A stretch of DNA of 16,479 bases from CAYFSS01 sp964345975 (GTDB lineage: Bacteria > Bacillota > Clostridia > Saccharofermentanales > Fastidiosipilaceae). Below the pieces are notes generated by a model that worked only from the letters and a program-made list of their open reading frames with translations, was not told the origin of the DNA and ran no database searches. Where the stretch lies: the NCBI GenBank assembly GCA_964345975.1, contig CAYFSS010000030.1:1-16479 (forward strand). Reading direction: 5' to 3'. How positions within the stretch are numbered: the first letter of the stretch is position 1; every line of letters starts with the position of its first letter. Made by a program: the position numbers and the translations under genes. Positions 1-7,875 of the stretch are shown piece after piece.

Positions 1-7
1 ATTTCAT
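1..7 (-). CDS. Start of a gene leaving the window (partial)
   Basis: On the minus strand an ATG at 7-5 is preceded, eight bases away, by a GAGGA core within AGTGAGGA (plus 17-24). That is a good Shine-Dalgarno sequence at normal spacing. Only ATG AAA and one further base lie in the window, so nothing can be said about the product. It would continue in the same direction as the operon, about 230 bases beyond the last operon gene. The call rests on the ribosome binding site alone. Confidence 0.35.
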
Positions 8-212
8 CTAATAATTCCTCACTTTCGGCGTGATTTTTTCAATCATAGCAAAGTGATCCTGATCGGTTTGTGGCATATCCCTTCGCATCTCGCACAACAC
101 CACCAATGTTCACAAACTGGATATTTCCACACAAAAGCCAACGACCGGCCCCCCTTTTAATAGCAGAACCGGTCTTGACTCTATCTTTCAGTTAATTGGA
201 GCTTGAGTAAAC

Positions 213-239
213 TAATTCTAAGCAACACTCTTAGAACTA
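213..239 (-). terminator. Hairpin at the end of the operon, weak terminator candidate
   Basis: In the minus-strand RNA, the bases from the SDR stop codon onward (239-230) pair with 222-213. This gives a 10-bp stem (TAGTTCTAAG with CTTAGAATTA) closing a 7-base loop. One pair is a G-U wobble that works only in minus-strand RNA, so the hairpin fits the operon transcript. The stem is A+T-rich and followed by GTTTAC rather than a real U-run, so intrinsic termination would be weak. A second potential stem, GACCGG (143-148) with CCGGTC (169-174), lies about 40 bases further on. Either may protect the 3' end rather than terminate. Confidence 0.35.
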
Positions 240-1004
240 CAGACTTGTGATATGAAAACCACCATCAACATCGATGTAATTCCCTGTTGAATAGAGGAAC
301 TTATCTGAGCAAAAAGCACTGACAGCACCGGCAACATCTTCCGGCGTTCCCCAACGAGCGATCGGGAAGATTCCATCTTCTATAAGAGCGTTATATCGTT
401 CTTCGACAGCACTTGTCATATCGGTAGCAATAACGCCCGGACGAACTTCATGGACCAAGATCCCTTCACCCGCCAAGCGATCCGCATAGAGCGTCGTAAG
501 CATGGAGACGCCTGCTTTGGAAACACAGTACTCACCACGATTCGTGCTTGAAACAACAGAAGAAATGGAAGAAACATTGACGATTGTGCCGCGCTTCTTG
601 CCGACAACATCCTGCTTCAGCATTTGCTTGGCCACGAGCTGAGTCAGGAACATGGGACCTTTGGTATTGATGTTTAAAACTCTCTCCCAGCTCTCTTCAC
701 TCATTTCAAGTAAGTCAGCTCGCTCAAGAGGCGCAACTCCTGCATTATTGACCAGGACATGGACACCGCCGAAGACTTCAACGGCTTCCCGTACAAGTTT
801 CTCCCGGTCTGCTTGGTTCGCGAGATTCCCTTGGACATAGTGATAAGAAATCCCTTCATCTTCGAGCTGCTTGAGGTTGTCCGCAGACCTCTCTTTCGGG
901 GAGGATGCAAAGATAACGACGTTATAACCGTCTCTACCTAGCTGTAGGGAGATACCGAACCCTATACCGCGACTACCGCCCGTTACAATTGCTGTCTTCT
1001 TCAT
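237..1004 (-). CDS. Short-chain dehydrogenase/reductase (SDR), NAD(P)-dependent
   Basis: A 255-residue classical SDR, normal length for the family. The nucleotide-binding motif TGGSRGIG is at residues 8-15 and NNAG at about 86-89. The catalytic set is complete: Asn113, Ser146, Tyr159 and Lys163 in YCVSK. Relatives are often annotated as 3-ketoacyl-ACP reductase, but many oxidise or reduce a secondary alcohol on a sugar, polyol or sugar acid. As the last gene of a sugar-acid-type operon, it more probably interconverts a hydroxyl and a ketone on a pathway intermediate. The ATG is preceded by AAGGAG lying inside the 3' end of the zinc dehydrogenase gene, with a 4-base gap between the two, so translation is probably coupled. 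It should be cytoplasmic. The substrate is not readable from sequence. Confidence 0.9.
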   Translation of the reverse strand: MKKTAIVTGGSRGIGFGISLQLGRDGYNVVIFASSPKERSADNLKQLEDEGISYHYVQGNLANQADREKLVREAVEVFGGVHVLVNNAGVAPLERADLLEMSEESWERVLNINTKGPMFLTQLVAKQMLKQDVVGKKRGTIVNVSSISSVVSSTNRGEYCVSKAGVSMLTTLYADRLAGEGILVHEVRPGVIATDMTSAVEERYNALIEDGIFPIARWGTPEDVAGAVSAFCSDKFLYSTGNYIDVDGGFHITSL

Positions 1005-1008
1005 AAGT

Positions 1009-2046
1009 TCACTCCTTATCTTCTGCTCTCATGACAACTTTCATGGAGTTCTCAGTCTTATTCACAATGAGCTCTAGAGCTTGCTGAATTTCGTCGAGCG
1101 GAAATGTTTGGGTGATGAGCTTCTCGAGAGGAATTGCTGAAGCCAATCCGAGAGCAATAGGGAAATCTCTGCAATATCCTTGAGCACCTTGTACCTTAAT
1201 TTCATGAGTGACGAATCTCGTCACAGGTATATTGACTTCAGTATTCTCAAAGATTCCGACAATGGTTGCCAGACCGTTCTTTTTAAGTGTATTCATAGCT
1301 TGATGCAAGGTTGCTTGTGTTCCTACACATTCGAAGCTCTTGTCGACACCTCGTCCGTCCGTTAACTCACGGATACGTTCATCCAGATCTTCACTGCGGG
1401 CTAGGATCGTGTGGGTAACACCGAATTCACGGGACAATTTCAAACGAAATTCATTGGGATCGGACAAGACAACATGCTTAGCGCCACGCTGCCTACAGAG
1501 GGCGGCAATAAGGATACCGATAGCTCCTCCACCGATGACAAGGACCGTGTCCCCTAATTCGATACCGGCTCTTCGAACCGCATGAACCGCTACGCTGAGC
1601 GGTTCAATCAGGGTCCCTTCTTCGAAGCTCATGTCATCAGGGATCTTATAGACTCGTTTCGCCGGGATGGTTATGTAGTCGGCCATCGACCCGTCACCTT
1701 GGCGATAAGTGAAACTGATATTCTCACAATAGCCGTAATCTCCCGCTTCACAGGCCGGGCAAGATCCACAGGTAATAACAGGCTCTAAAGTCACCCGATC
1801 ACCTGGTGCAACATTCTTTACTTCGCTCCCTACTTCAAGAACAACGCCCGAGAATTCATGGCCGATCGTTACAGGAAGGGGGGCGGAGGGATGTCTGCCT
1901 CGAAAGATATGCAAGTCGCTGCCACAAATGGCACTCGCCATGATCCTTATCAGGACTTCATCTGCCTCAGGATTACGGACAGGCCGTTCGATCAACTTCG
2001 TACGGAACGGCTCAATGACCTGTGCAAGTCGATTGATCCTTGACAC
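1009..2046 (-). CDS. Zinc-dependent polyol/alcohol dehydrogenase (MDR family)
   Basis: A 345-residue medium-chain dehydrogenase of the sorbitol/threonine dehydrogenase type. Catalytic-zinc residues are Cys41, His63-Glu64 and Glu148 in the EP motif. The structural-zinc cysteines are complete at 93, 96, 99 and 107. The Rossmann motif GGGAIG is at 172-177, with Asp196 ending the second strand, which usually means NAD rather than NADP. Such enzymes oxidise a secondary hydroxyl of polyols, L-idonate-like sugar acids or threonine. Together with the SDR it gives the operon two separate alcohol/ketone steps. The start is GTG at 2046, with an AAGGCGG-like ribosome site upstream and a 15-base gap from the preceding reductase gene. 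The zinc sites make the family call firm; the substrate is open. Confidence 0.92.
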   Translation of the reverse strand: MSRINRLAQVIEPFRTKLIERPVRNPEADEVLIRIMASAICGSDLHIFRGRHPSAPLPVTIGHEFSGVVLEVGSEVKNVAPGDRVTLEPVITCGSCPACEAGDYGYCENISFTYRQGDGSMADYITIPAKRVYKIPDDMSFEEGTLIEPLSVAVHAVRRAGIELGDTVLVIGGGAIGILIAALCRQRGAKHVVLSDPNEFRLKLSREFGVTHTILARSEDLDERIRELTDGRGVDKSFECVGTQATLHQAMNTLKKNGLATIVGIFENTEVNIPVTRFVTHEIKVQGAQGYCRDFPIALGLASAIPLEKLITQTFPLDEIQQALELIVNKTENSMKVVMRAEDKE

Positions 2047-2061
2047 GACAGCACCGCCTTT

Positions 2062-3441
2062 CTATTTCTTGGCAGCTCTTGCCTTGGCTTCTTCACGATA
2101 TTGCTTATAGAGCGGTGCATAGACAGCTGAATCTCGTATAACGCATCCAGTCCGTCCATGATCACGCATGATTTGAGTGCACATCGAACAAGCTGTGCAG
2201 CATTTTCGAGGATCCATCTCTCCTTGAGTTAAGATGTCATGAGGGGCTGTAGGATATGCAAAGCTCTGTCGACCAAGTCCCATGAAGTCGCAAGCACCCT
2301 TCTTGAGATTTGCGGCTCCGGTAAGCGGTGCAAATTGACGTAACCAGGTGTAGCCGTTACCGACAACCGGGATATCGCCTGCAGCATTCTTAACCCTTCT
2401 CGTAAAGTCAAATAACCTCTCAATACTCTCTAAGGGGTGCTCATCTGGCACCGGAATACCTTCACTTGACTTATCAAAGGGGCGAGTTACTTGAGGATAG
2501 ATGTAATAGGGATTGCCGGCTGAATTACTGAGTAATCCGACACCCTCTTCAATCATCATACGAACGAGCTGCATGGGTTCAGTATCATCGAAGGACCACA
2601 TGTCTTCTTCCGATGATCCGAAACCATAGGGATACGGATGCGCATCGAAGACATTGAAGCGACATGCGACGATAAAATTATCGCCCATCTCGTGCCTGAT
2701 CGCTCGGATGATCTCACGTATAAGGCGGGAGCGATTCTCAAAGCTGCCACCATAGCGACCTTCACGGGTATGACCTGCGAGGAGCTCACTCAGGAGATAA
2801 CGGTGGCACGACTTGATATCTACTCCATCGAAACCAGCTTCTCTGGCATATTTTGCAGATGCTACATAGCGCTCCACCAGAGAATCGAGATACGCATCCG
2901 TGACAATCTGTGAATCACTTTCGGGATCAACACCGCTGCGCTCATCGAGAATCGGATCGTGCTGGACGATGAGAGGTTTTGCTATATGACCTACGGGTCT
3001 GGAATAGCGACCCGAATGTGTCAGCTGCAGGATATTGACCGGCTTATGATCCGCTCCGTTCGTATCGGCTGCAGCCTTATTCGTCTTCTTCAGCAAGTCA
3101 GAGAATTGCTTAATGTTGTCGGCATGAAGCATCATTTGGAGCTCATTCGCTTTGCCTTCAGGTACTACGGCACAAGCTTCCCACCACAATAAGCCCGCAC
3201 CACCGGAGGCGAAGCGCATATATCTTCTCTCGACTAATTCAGAGGGAGAACCATCAGGCTCGGAATCGCAACCTTCCATAGGCAGAACAGCGATCGAATT
3301 CGGCGCTACAAGATGGCCTATCTTCTTTGATTGAGCTAAGGGTGAGAGATCCTCCGATAGTTCTATATCAACTCCAAGGTCCGATATCTTTTCGGTGATT
3401 TCTTCTAACGATTTGAACCTAAAAACTTCATGTGATGACAT
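2062..3441 (-). CDS. Old-yellow-enzyme-type reductase with a C-terminal Fe-S motif
   Basis: A 459-residue FMN TIM-barrel protein of the NADH:flavin oxidoreductase / 2,4-dienoyl-CoA reductase group. I start it at the ATG at 3441 because AGGAGG sits five bases before it; an in-frame ATG at 3459 has no good ribosome site. Family signatures are QLTHSGR near residue 139, FDGVDIK near 204-210 and YGGSFENR near 230. Where most relatives have His-x-x-His/Asn, the substrate site reads KSCH (210-213), so the first His is Lys. A cysteine cluster at 414/415, 418, 421 and 433 matches the spacing expected for a [4Fe-4S] site as in dienoyl-CoA reductase, but the long C-terminal pyridine-nucleotide domain of FadH is absent. 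Likely role: NADH- or ferredoxin-linked reduction of an activated C=C bond, or oxidation of a hydroxyketone. Anaerobic use is likely. Confidence 0.88.
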   Translation of the reverse strand: MSSHEVFRFKSLEEITEKISDLGVDIELSEDLSPLAQSKKIGHLVAPNSIAVLPMEGCDSEPDGSPSELVERRYMRFASGGAGLLWWEACAVVPEGKANELQMMLHADNIKQFSDLLKKTNKAAADTNGADHKPVNILQLTHSGRYSRPVGHIAKPLIVQHDPILDERSGVDPESDSQIVTDAYLDSLVERYVASAKYAREAGFDGVDIKSCHRYLLSELLAGHTREGRYGGSFENRSRLIREIIRAIRHEMGDNFIVACRFNVFDAHPYPYGFGSSEEDMWSFDDTEPMQLVRMMIEEGVGLLSNSAGNPYYIYPQVTRPFDKSSEGIPVPDEHPLESIERLFDFTRRVKNAAGDIPVVGNGYTWLRQFAPLTGAANLKKGACDFMGLGRQSFAYPTAPHDILTQGEMDPRKCCTACSMCTQIMRDHGRTGCVIRDSAVYAPLYKQYREEAKARAAKK

Positions 3442-3477
3442 TACTCCCTCCTCATACATCTTCTACTAGGTCATAAA

Positions 3478-4335
3478 TCATCTAGCTAATTGTGTTTTCA
3501 TATAATTCAGACCAAATTCAGCAATCTGATCCGGTGATCCGCCCATTTGAACCCATCCGCTGTCTAAGCCGCCCGGCGCAAAAGTCTCCATCGTAATATG
3601 CCCCTGATATTCATGGGTTCTCAGCGTTTCGAATATCTGTTCCCAAGGGAAGAAACCTTGCCCCGGAGCACCTCGATGATTAGCACAGGCATGAAAGTGA
3701 AACATCTTGTCGCGCTTCAACACCTTCTCCATGGCAAGGACGATGTCATCTTCTTCAATTCCTGCATGAAAGGTGTCGAAGTGAACGCCTACATTTTTAC
3801 TATCGATACGGTCAATCAGATCTATCACCTGATCTACGGTATTTATCACACTTGTCCGATATCTGTTGATAGGCTCGATAGCCAAGAGAACGGCATCGTC
3901 TTCAGTATATTTGGCTAATGCCTTTAATCCTCTGACTGCCAGATCCAGTTCTTCCAGGCGTTCAGGATCAGACAAGAGGTGTCGCTTACCCCCTCCTGCA
4001 TACAAGGGGCCTGCAAACACACTCGCTCCCACTTCACGAGCTGTTTCTAAACATCGCAGCATATACTCCATGGTGCTTTCTCGGATGCTCGGGTCATGGT
4101 GTGACAAATCTCTTCCCGGTCCGAGAGCCGCACACAAGCTGACGGCCAAACCCGAATCTCTAATCTTATCGCTGAGTCCGGGTGGTAAATCAGGTGTCGT
4201 CATAGGGATCTCAACGGCAGTAAAACCCATGGCCTTGATCTTATCGATTAGAGAAATACACTCCGGCCCTAGTCCGTTTACCCAGTTCCATAAATTGATC
4301 CCTAGAGGATTTTGCTTCTTACCCTGAAGATTCAC
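3478..4335 (-). CDS. Ketose 3-epimerase-like sugar isomerase/epimerase (TIM barrel)
   Basis: A 285-residue AP-endonuclease-2-type TIM barrel close in pattern to D-tagatose/D-psicose 3-epimerases. The expected divalent-metal ligands are all visible: Glu154 (AIEPINRY), Asp187 (HFDTFHAGIEE), His215 (HFHACANHRG) and Glu250 (TMETF). The substrate-binding Arg of the family corresponds to Arg221. The residue matching Glu158 of the Pseudomonas cichorii tagatose epimerase is Arg160 here, a charge reversal beside the substrate. The start is GTG, two bases after the dehydratase stop, with GAGGA six bases upstream, so the genes are probably coupled. Expected role: epimerisation or keto-isomerisation next to a carbonyl in a ketose or keto-acid. 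A dehydratase role like that of dehydroshikimate dehydratases of the same fold is a less likely alternative. Confidence 0.87.
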   Translation of the reverse strand: MNLQGKKQNPLGINLWNWVNGLGPECISLIDKIKAMGFTAVEIPMTTPDLPPGLSDKIRDSGLAVSLCAALGPGRDLSHHDPSIRESTMEYMLRCLETAREVGASVFAGPLYAGGGKRHLLSDPERLEELDLAVRGLKALAKYTEDDAVLLAIEPINRYRTSVINTVDQVIDLIDRIDSKNVGVHFDTFHAGIEEDDIVLAMEKVLKRDKMFHFHACANHRGAPGQGFFPWEQIFETLRTHEYQGHITMETFAPGGLDSGWVQMGGSPDQIAEFGLNYMKTQLAR

Positions 4336-4337
4336 GC

Positions 4338-6005
4338 TTAATCCTCAGAATCGTCCCAGAAGACTGTGGCACCCGAGTGAGCGGAGGTGCATTGTTTACG
4401 ATAGAGATTCAACCAACCACTGGCCGGCTTATTGACACGCGTCCACATGTCTTTCCGCCTCAGAAGCTCTGAATCATCGACCTCAAGTTCCAGGCTTCGT
4501 GCTTCAATATCAATACTAATCATGTCGCCATTTTGTATGAGGGCAATATTTCCACCGTCATAGGCTTCGGGGCTCACATGACCAATCGCTAAACCGCCTG
4601 TAGCACCTGAGAAACGACCGTCTGAGACCAAAGCAATTTCTTTGCCCAGACCTTTGCCGAGCACAGCTGCCATGAAGGTTTCCATGTGTGGCATGCCCGG
4701 ACTTCCCTTGGGACCTTCATAACGGATGACAATGACTTCACCACTCTGAATTTCATCATCAAGCGCTGCTTGCCATGCTTCATCCTGTGAGTCGAAACAG
4801 CGAGCTGGTCCTCTGAATTTCCATACTTCTTCTTCTACGGCACTGAACTTCACGATTGAACTATCCGTACCGATATTCCCCTTCAGGACAGCCAGACCTC
4901 CCTCCGGATTGATAGGATTGAGTGTCGACCTGATAACGTGTTCATCTTCATTCTTTGCTCGGTCTGCCATTTCTTGAAGAGTACCGAATAAACCTTGTGC
5001 AGAAGTATCGAAGAGGCCGGACGCCACCAGCTCCTTGATAACAGTCCCCAAACCACCGGCTGCACTGAATTCTTCCATCGTATAAGTCGGATGATTCGGG
5101 TAGATGGCTGAGATGAGTGGTATCTCACGACTGATGGTGTCGAAGTCTTGCGGTGTGATCTCAATACCCATCTGCTTCGCAATTGCCGGCACATGGAGCA
5201 AGGAGTTGGTGGAGCCGCCTGTGGCCATCATATAACGAATGACATTCCGGAAATTCTTCATATCAAGGAAGTCACTGGGTCTTTTCTTCTCTCTCCAGAC
5301 CTCCATGATCTTGCGTCCTGCTTCCTTTGCCATCTCAAACCATGCTTCTGTTCCGCTTCGCTCACTGGCATTGCCATGAGGCGAGAAGCCAAGCACTTCA
5401 ACCATGGAGCACATTGTGTTAGCTGTACCCATAAATGGACAGGCTCCAGGCGTCGGACAAGCATTTTTGACGATATTCTTATATTTCTCTTCGGTGATCT
5501 TACCTTCTTGATACGCAGCATAGGCTTGTTTCGTGTGCGTTAAGGTAAGCATTTCACCTTCATATTCGCCGGCTGCCATATAACCGCCGGTGAAGAATAC
5601 CGTCGGAATATCGACACGAAGTGCACCCATCACCATACCGGGAATGATCTTGTCGCAGGTACCGAGAAGCACCATGCCTTCGAGCATGTTCAGCTCTCCC
5701 AGCGTTTCAACTTCACTCGAGACTAGATCTCTCGTCGGTAAGGTATACCGGTCTCCGGGGGTATTGGAACACATTCCGTCACAGATCCCTAAAACAGGCA
5801 GCTCCAGAGCCAAGCCACCCTCAGCATAGATTTCCTCTTTGATGAGATCGACAACGCTCTTAAACGGATAGTGACCGGGATTCATCTCATTCCATGAATT
5901 GATGATTCCGATAACCGGTCTTCGGGCATCATCTTCAGATATACCCATGGCATATAACAGAGCATTACGATGATCCAGTGATTCTTCGTTCCATTCTCTA
6001 AGCAT
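4338..6005 (-). CDS. IlvD/Edd-family Fe-S dehydratase, probably for a sugar acid
   Basis: A 555-residue protein with the family marks in order: NSWNEMNPGH (36-45), GICDGMC (73-79), GTCDKIIPGM (115-124), CPTPGACPFMGTANT (from 183) and SDGRFSG (461-467). Cys117 and Cys189 are the expected cluster ligands, Lys119 the metal-site lysine and Ser466 the catalytic serine. Family members dehydrate 2,3-dihydroxy acids to 2-keto acids (dihydroxyisovalerate, 6-phosphogluconate, arabinonate, xylonate). No other branched-chain amino acid biosynthesis gene is nearby, and sugar-type genes surround it, so a sugar-acid substrate is more likely than valine/isoleucine synthesis. The position that is Cys in the [2Fe-2S] arabinonate-dehydratase type (NPC) is Gly44 here, as in E. 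coli IlvD. A GAGGA ribosome site precedes the ATG. Confidence 0.93.
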   Translation of the reverse strand: MLREWNEESLDHRNALLYAMGISEDDARRPVIGIINSWNEMNPGHYPFKSVVDLIKEEIYAEGGLALELPVLGICDGMCSNTPGDRYTLPTRDLVSSEVETLGELNMLEGMVLLGTCDKIIPGMVMGALRVDIPTVFFTGGYMAAGEYEGEMLTLTHTKQAYAAYQEGKITEEKYKNIVKNACPTPGACPFMGTANTMCSMVEVLGFSPHGNASERSGTEAWFEMAKEAGRKIMEVWREKKRPSDFLDMKNFRNVIRYMMATGGSTNSLLHVPAIAKQMGIEITPQDFDTISREIPLISAIYPNHPTYTMEEFSAAGGLGTVIKELVASGLFDTSAQGLFGTLQEMADRAKNEDEHVIRSTLNPINPEGGLAVLKGNIGTDSSIVKFSAVEEEVWKFRGPARCFDSQDEAWQAALDDEIQSGEVIVIRYEGPKGSPGMPHMETFMAAVLGKGLGKEIALVSDGRFSGATGGLAIGHVSPEAYDGGNIALIQNGDMISIDIEARSLELEVDDSELLRRKDMWTRVNKPASGWLNLYRKQCTSAHSGATVFWDDSED

Positions 6006-6030
6006 AAATTCCTCGTTTTATGGATACAGT

Positions 6031-6402
6031 TCACTCCTGTAATAAGTGAACTGCAAAACCTGCGATATCCTGTTCGGCATAGATGACGAGCACTCGTCCA
6101 TCATCTGTATATTTCCTGCTATCCGGATCGAAGGTCAGACCCTTCTCTTCAAGAAAGGCTTGGGCGCCTTCCAAATCATTTGTTGCGATAGCTAGATGGC
6201 CATGCTTCCCTCTTCCGGGTTTTGTCAGCCATTCAACAGTTGTGTCGGTATAGAGCGAATCTAGACTTCGCTTGTCCGGGTTCTCGGGTAAGCCGAAGAA
6301 CATTTCCATGAACCGAACACCTTCGATAGCTTCAGTTTCATCCGCACAATTAACACCTACATGGACAATCCTGAAATTGAACTTTGATAATTCCGAACTC
6401 AA
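6031..6402 (-). CDS. Free-standing VOC protein resembling a KDPG-aldolase accessory domain
   Basis: A 123-residue single vicinal-oxygen-chelate domain. The pattern IVHVGVNC (12-19), GKHGHLAIATND (65-76), a YTDDGRV-type strand near 98-104 and the ending GFAVHLLQE resembles, from memory, the C-terminal VOC extension of some clostridial KHG/KDPG aldolases, here without the aldolase. Candidate metal ligands are His14, Glu57, His67 or His69, and His119 or Glu123. Standing directly before a sugar-acid dehydratase, it probably acts on or binds a 2-keto-3-deoxy acid or related carbonyl. The start is TTG at 6402, one base after the livF-like stop. A downstream ATG would delete the first beta strand, so TTG is preferred. 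Alternatives are a glyoxalase-like or epimerase activity. Confidence 0.8.
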   Translation of the reverse strand: MSSELSKFNFRIVHVGVNCADETEAIEGVRFMEMFFGLPENPDKRSLDSLYTDTTVEWLTKPGRGKHGHLAIATNDLEGAQAFLEEKGLTFDPDSRKYTDDGRVLVIYAEQDIAGFAVHLLQE

Positions 6403-6403
6403 T

Positions 6404-7108
6404 TTACGCCCCTAAATAGGCTTTCTTAACATCTTCCGAATTCAAGAGCTCATTACCTGTGCCCTCTAAGGTAATCTCGCCATTTTCCAGAACATACGCA
6501 TAATCTGCGATGGTGAGTGCTCTCTGGGCATTTTGCTCGATGAGAAGAACAGTGATCCCCGAGTCTCTGATCGTCTGAATAAGACGGAAGATCTGACCAA
6601 CGATAAGAGGGGCAAGACCCATGGAAGGCTCGTCCAAGAGGAGTATCTTCGGATGTGCCATGAGCCCCCTTGCAACAGCCAACATCTGTTGCTCACCACC
6701 GGACAGTGTTCCAGCATGCTGGTGTTCTCTTTCTTTGAGAATGGGGAAGTATTCATACATCTTCTGTACATTCTCTTCGTTGACATGATTAGGGAACAAG
6801 AAGCCTCCCGTCAGAAGGTTGTCACGAATCGTAAGACCGGAGAAAGTCTGACGACCTTCAGGCACATGAACTATCCCCCTCTTGACGATGGCATTGGCCT
6901 TACCGGGAAGCGGTTCACCTTGGAAGAAGATTTTCCCGCTAGTTGCTTTAACTAAGCCTGAAATAGCTCTAAGCAAAGAAGTTTTCCCCGCTCCGTTAGC
7001 ACCGATAATAGAGACGATCTGGCCCTCTTCAACATTTATATTTACGTCCTTGAGAGCTCTGATATAGCCATAATTGACATTGAGATCTTTTATTTCCAGC
7101 ATTGTCAT
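6404..7108 (-). CDS. livF: HAAT-type ABC transporter ATPase, LivF-like
   Basis: A 234-residue ABC ATPase with Walker A GANGAGKTS near residues 36-44, signature LSGGEQQ, Walker B LLLDEPSMGLAP and the switch His replaced by Gln in LLIEQNAQ, as is usual for LivF. It pairs with the LivG-like ATPase to drive uptake through the LivH/LivM-type permease at the inner face of the membrane. The gene follows livG by two bases and has GGAG eight bases before its ATG, inside the livG 3' end. HAAT systems carry branched-chain amino acids but also urea, amides and aromatic or alicyclic acids. Here the catabolic neighbours suggest an organic or sugar acid. The symbol denotes family position, not a proven leucine carrier. 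Confidence 0.93.
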   Translation of the reverse strand: MTMLEIKDLNVNYGYIRALKDVNINVEEGQIVSIIGANGAGKTSLLRAISGLVKATSGKIFFQGEPLPGKANAIVKRGIVHVPEGRQTFSGLTIRDNLLTGGFLFPNHVNEENVQKMYEYFPILKEREHQHAGTLSGGEQQMLAVARGLMAHPKILLLDEPSMGLAPLIVGQIFRLIQTIRDSGITVLLIEQNAQRALTIADYAYVLENGEITLEGTGNELLNSEDVKKAYLGA

Positions 7109-7110
7109 AT

Positions 7111-7875
7111 TTACTTCTCCGAACCCAGATATGCCTTGATAACTTCAGGATTCGCCTGAACGGCTGTCGGAGTTCCATGTGCAATAGCTTCACCGAAATT
7201 CAGCACGTGGATGATATCTGAAATCTTCATGATAAGTTCCATACGATGTTCGATCAGGAGGATCCCGAAGCCCTTATCCTTGGCCAAGCGATCGATCAGA
7301 TCAGTGAGTGCAGCTACTTCCGTCGGATTCAAACCTGCTGCGGGCTCATCCAGGAGTAGTATCTTCGGCTCACACATCAATGCACGCGCAATCTCAATGC
7401 GACGTCTAAGACCATAAGATAGGTTTTCTGGTCTTTCTTTCCTATAATCTGCCAGGCCGACATATTCCAGATACTCTTCACAGAGCTCACGGCCTCGCTT
7501 CTCCTCTGCCATACGTTTAGGAGTCGGTAAAATACTTCCAACGAAGGAATAATTACTTCTAGGATCGAAAGCGCACATGACGTTCTCTTCGACCGTCAAG
7601 CCGTTGAACAAGCGAATGTTTTGAAATGTCCTGGCCATACCTAGACGGGAAATCTTGTACTGGTCCATATGTGTGATGATTTGCTTATCTAATCGCACGG
7701 AACCTTCATCTGCAGGATAGACACCGGAAATTACATTGATGAGCGTCGTTTTCCCTGCACCGTTCGGACCGATAATGCCGTGGATTTCGCCATAATTGGC
7801 AGCAATATAGACACCTTTCAGAGCCTTAACACCACCGAAACTCTTACTAACGTTTTCAACTTCAAGAAGCGACAT
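7111..7875 (-). CDS. livG: HAAT-type ABC transporter ATPase, LivG-like
   Basis: A 254-residue ABC ATPase: Walker A GPNGAGKTT at 36-44, the Q-loop region MARTFQNIRLF, a family-typical variant signature LSYGLRRRIEIARAL, Walker B LLLDEPAAGLNP and switch region LLIEHRM. The longer middle segment and the LSYG variant are normal for LivG/BraF. Its ATG shares one base with the stop of the LivM-like permease (TAATG), a classic arrangement for coupled translation and fixed subunit ratio. With LivF it forms the ATP-hydrolysing pair of the importer encoded at 6404-10893. Family assignment is secure; transported compound unknown. Confidence 0.94.
   Translation of the reverse strand: MSLLEVENVSKSFGGVKALKGVYIAANYGEIHGIIGPNGAGKTTLINVISGVYPADEGSVRLDKQIITHMDQYKISRLGMARTFQNIRLFNGLTVEENVMCAFDPRSNYSFVGSILPTPKRMAEEKRGRELCEEYLEYVGLADYRKERPENLSYGLRRRIEIARALMCEPKILLLDEPAAGLNPTEVAALTDLIDRLAKDKGFGILLIEHRMELIMKISDIIHVLNFGEAIAHGTPTAVQANPEVIKAYLGSEK

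Noticed and set aside
2062..3441. Bile-acid (bai) operon reductase
   Set aside because: Both have an old-yellow-enzyme relative and an SDR, but there is no CoA ligase, CoA transferase or BaiE-like dehydratase, and the sugar-type enzymes do not fit.
237..6005. Sulfoquinovose or standard Entner-Doudoroff operon
   Set aside because: There is a dehydratase and SDR, but no sulfoquinovosidase, lactonase, KDG kinase or KDPG/KDSG aldolase.
4338..6005. Branched-chain amino acid biosynthesis (ilvD) with a Liv importer
   Set aside because: No ilvB/N/C/E or leu genes are nearby; neighbours are sugar or polyol enzymes under a LacI repressor.
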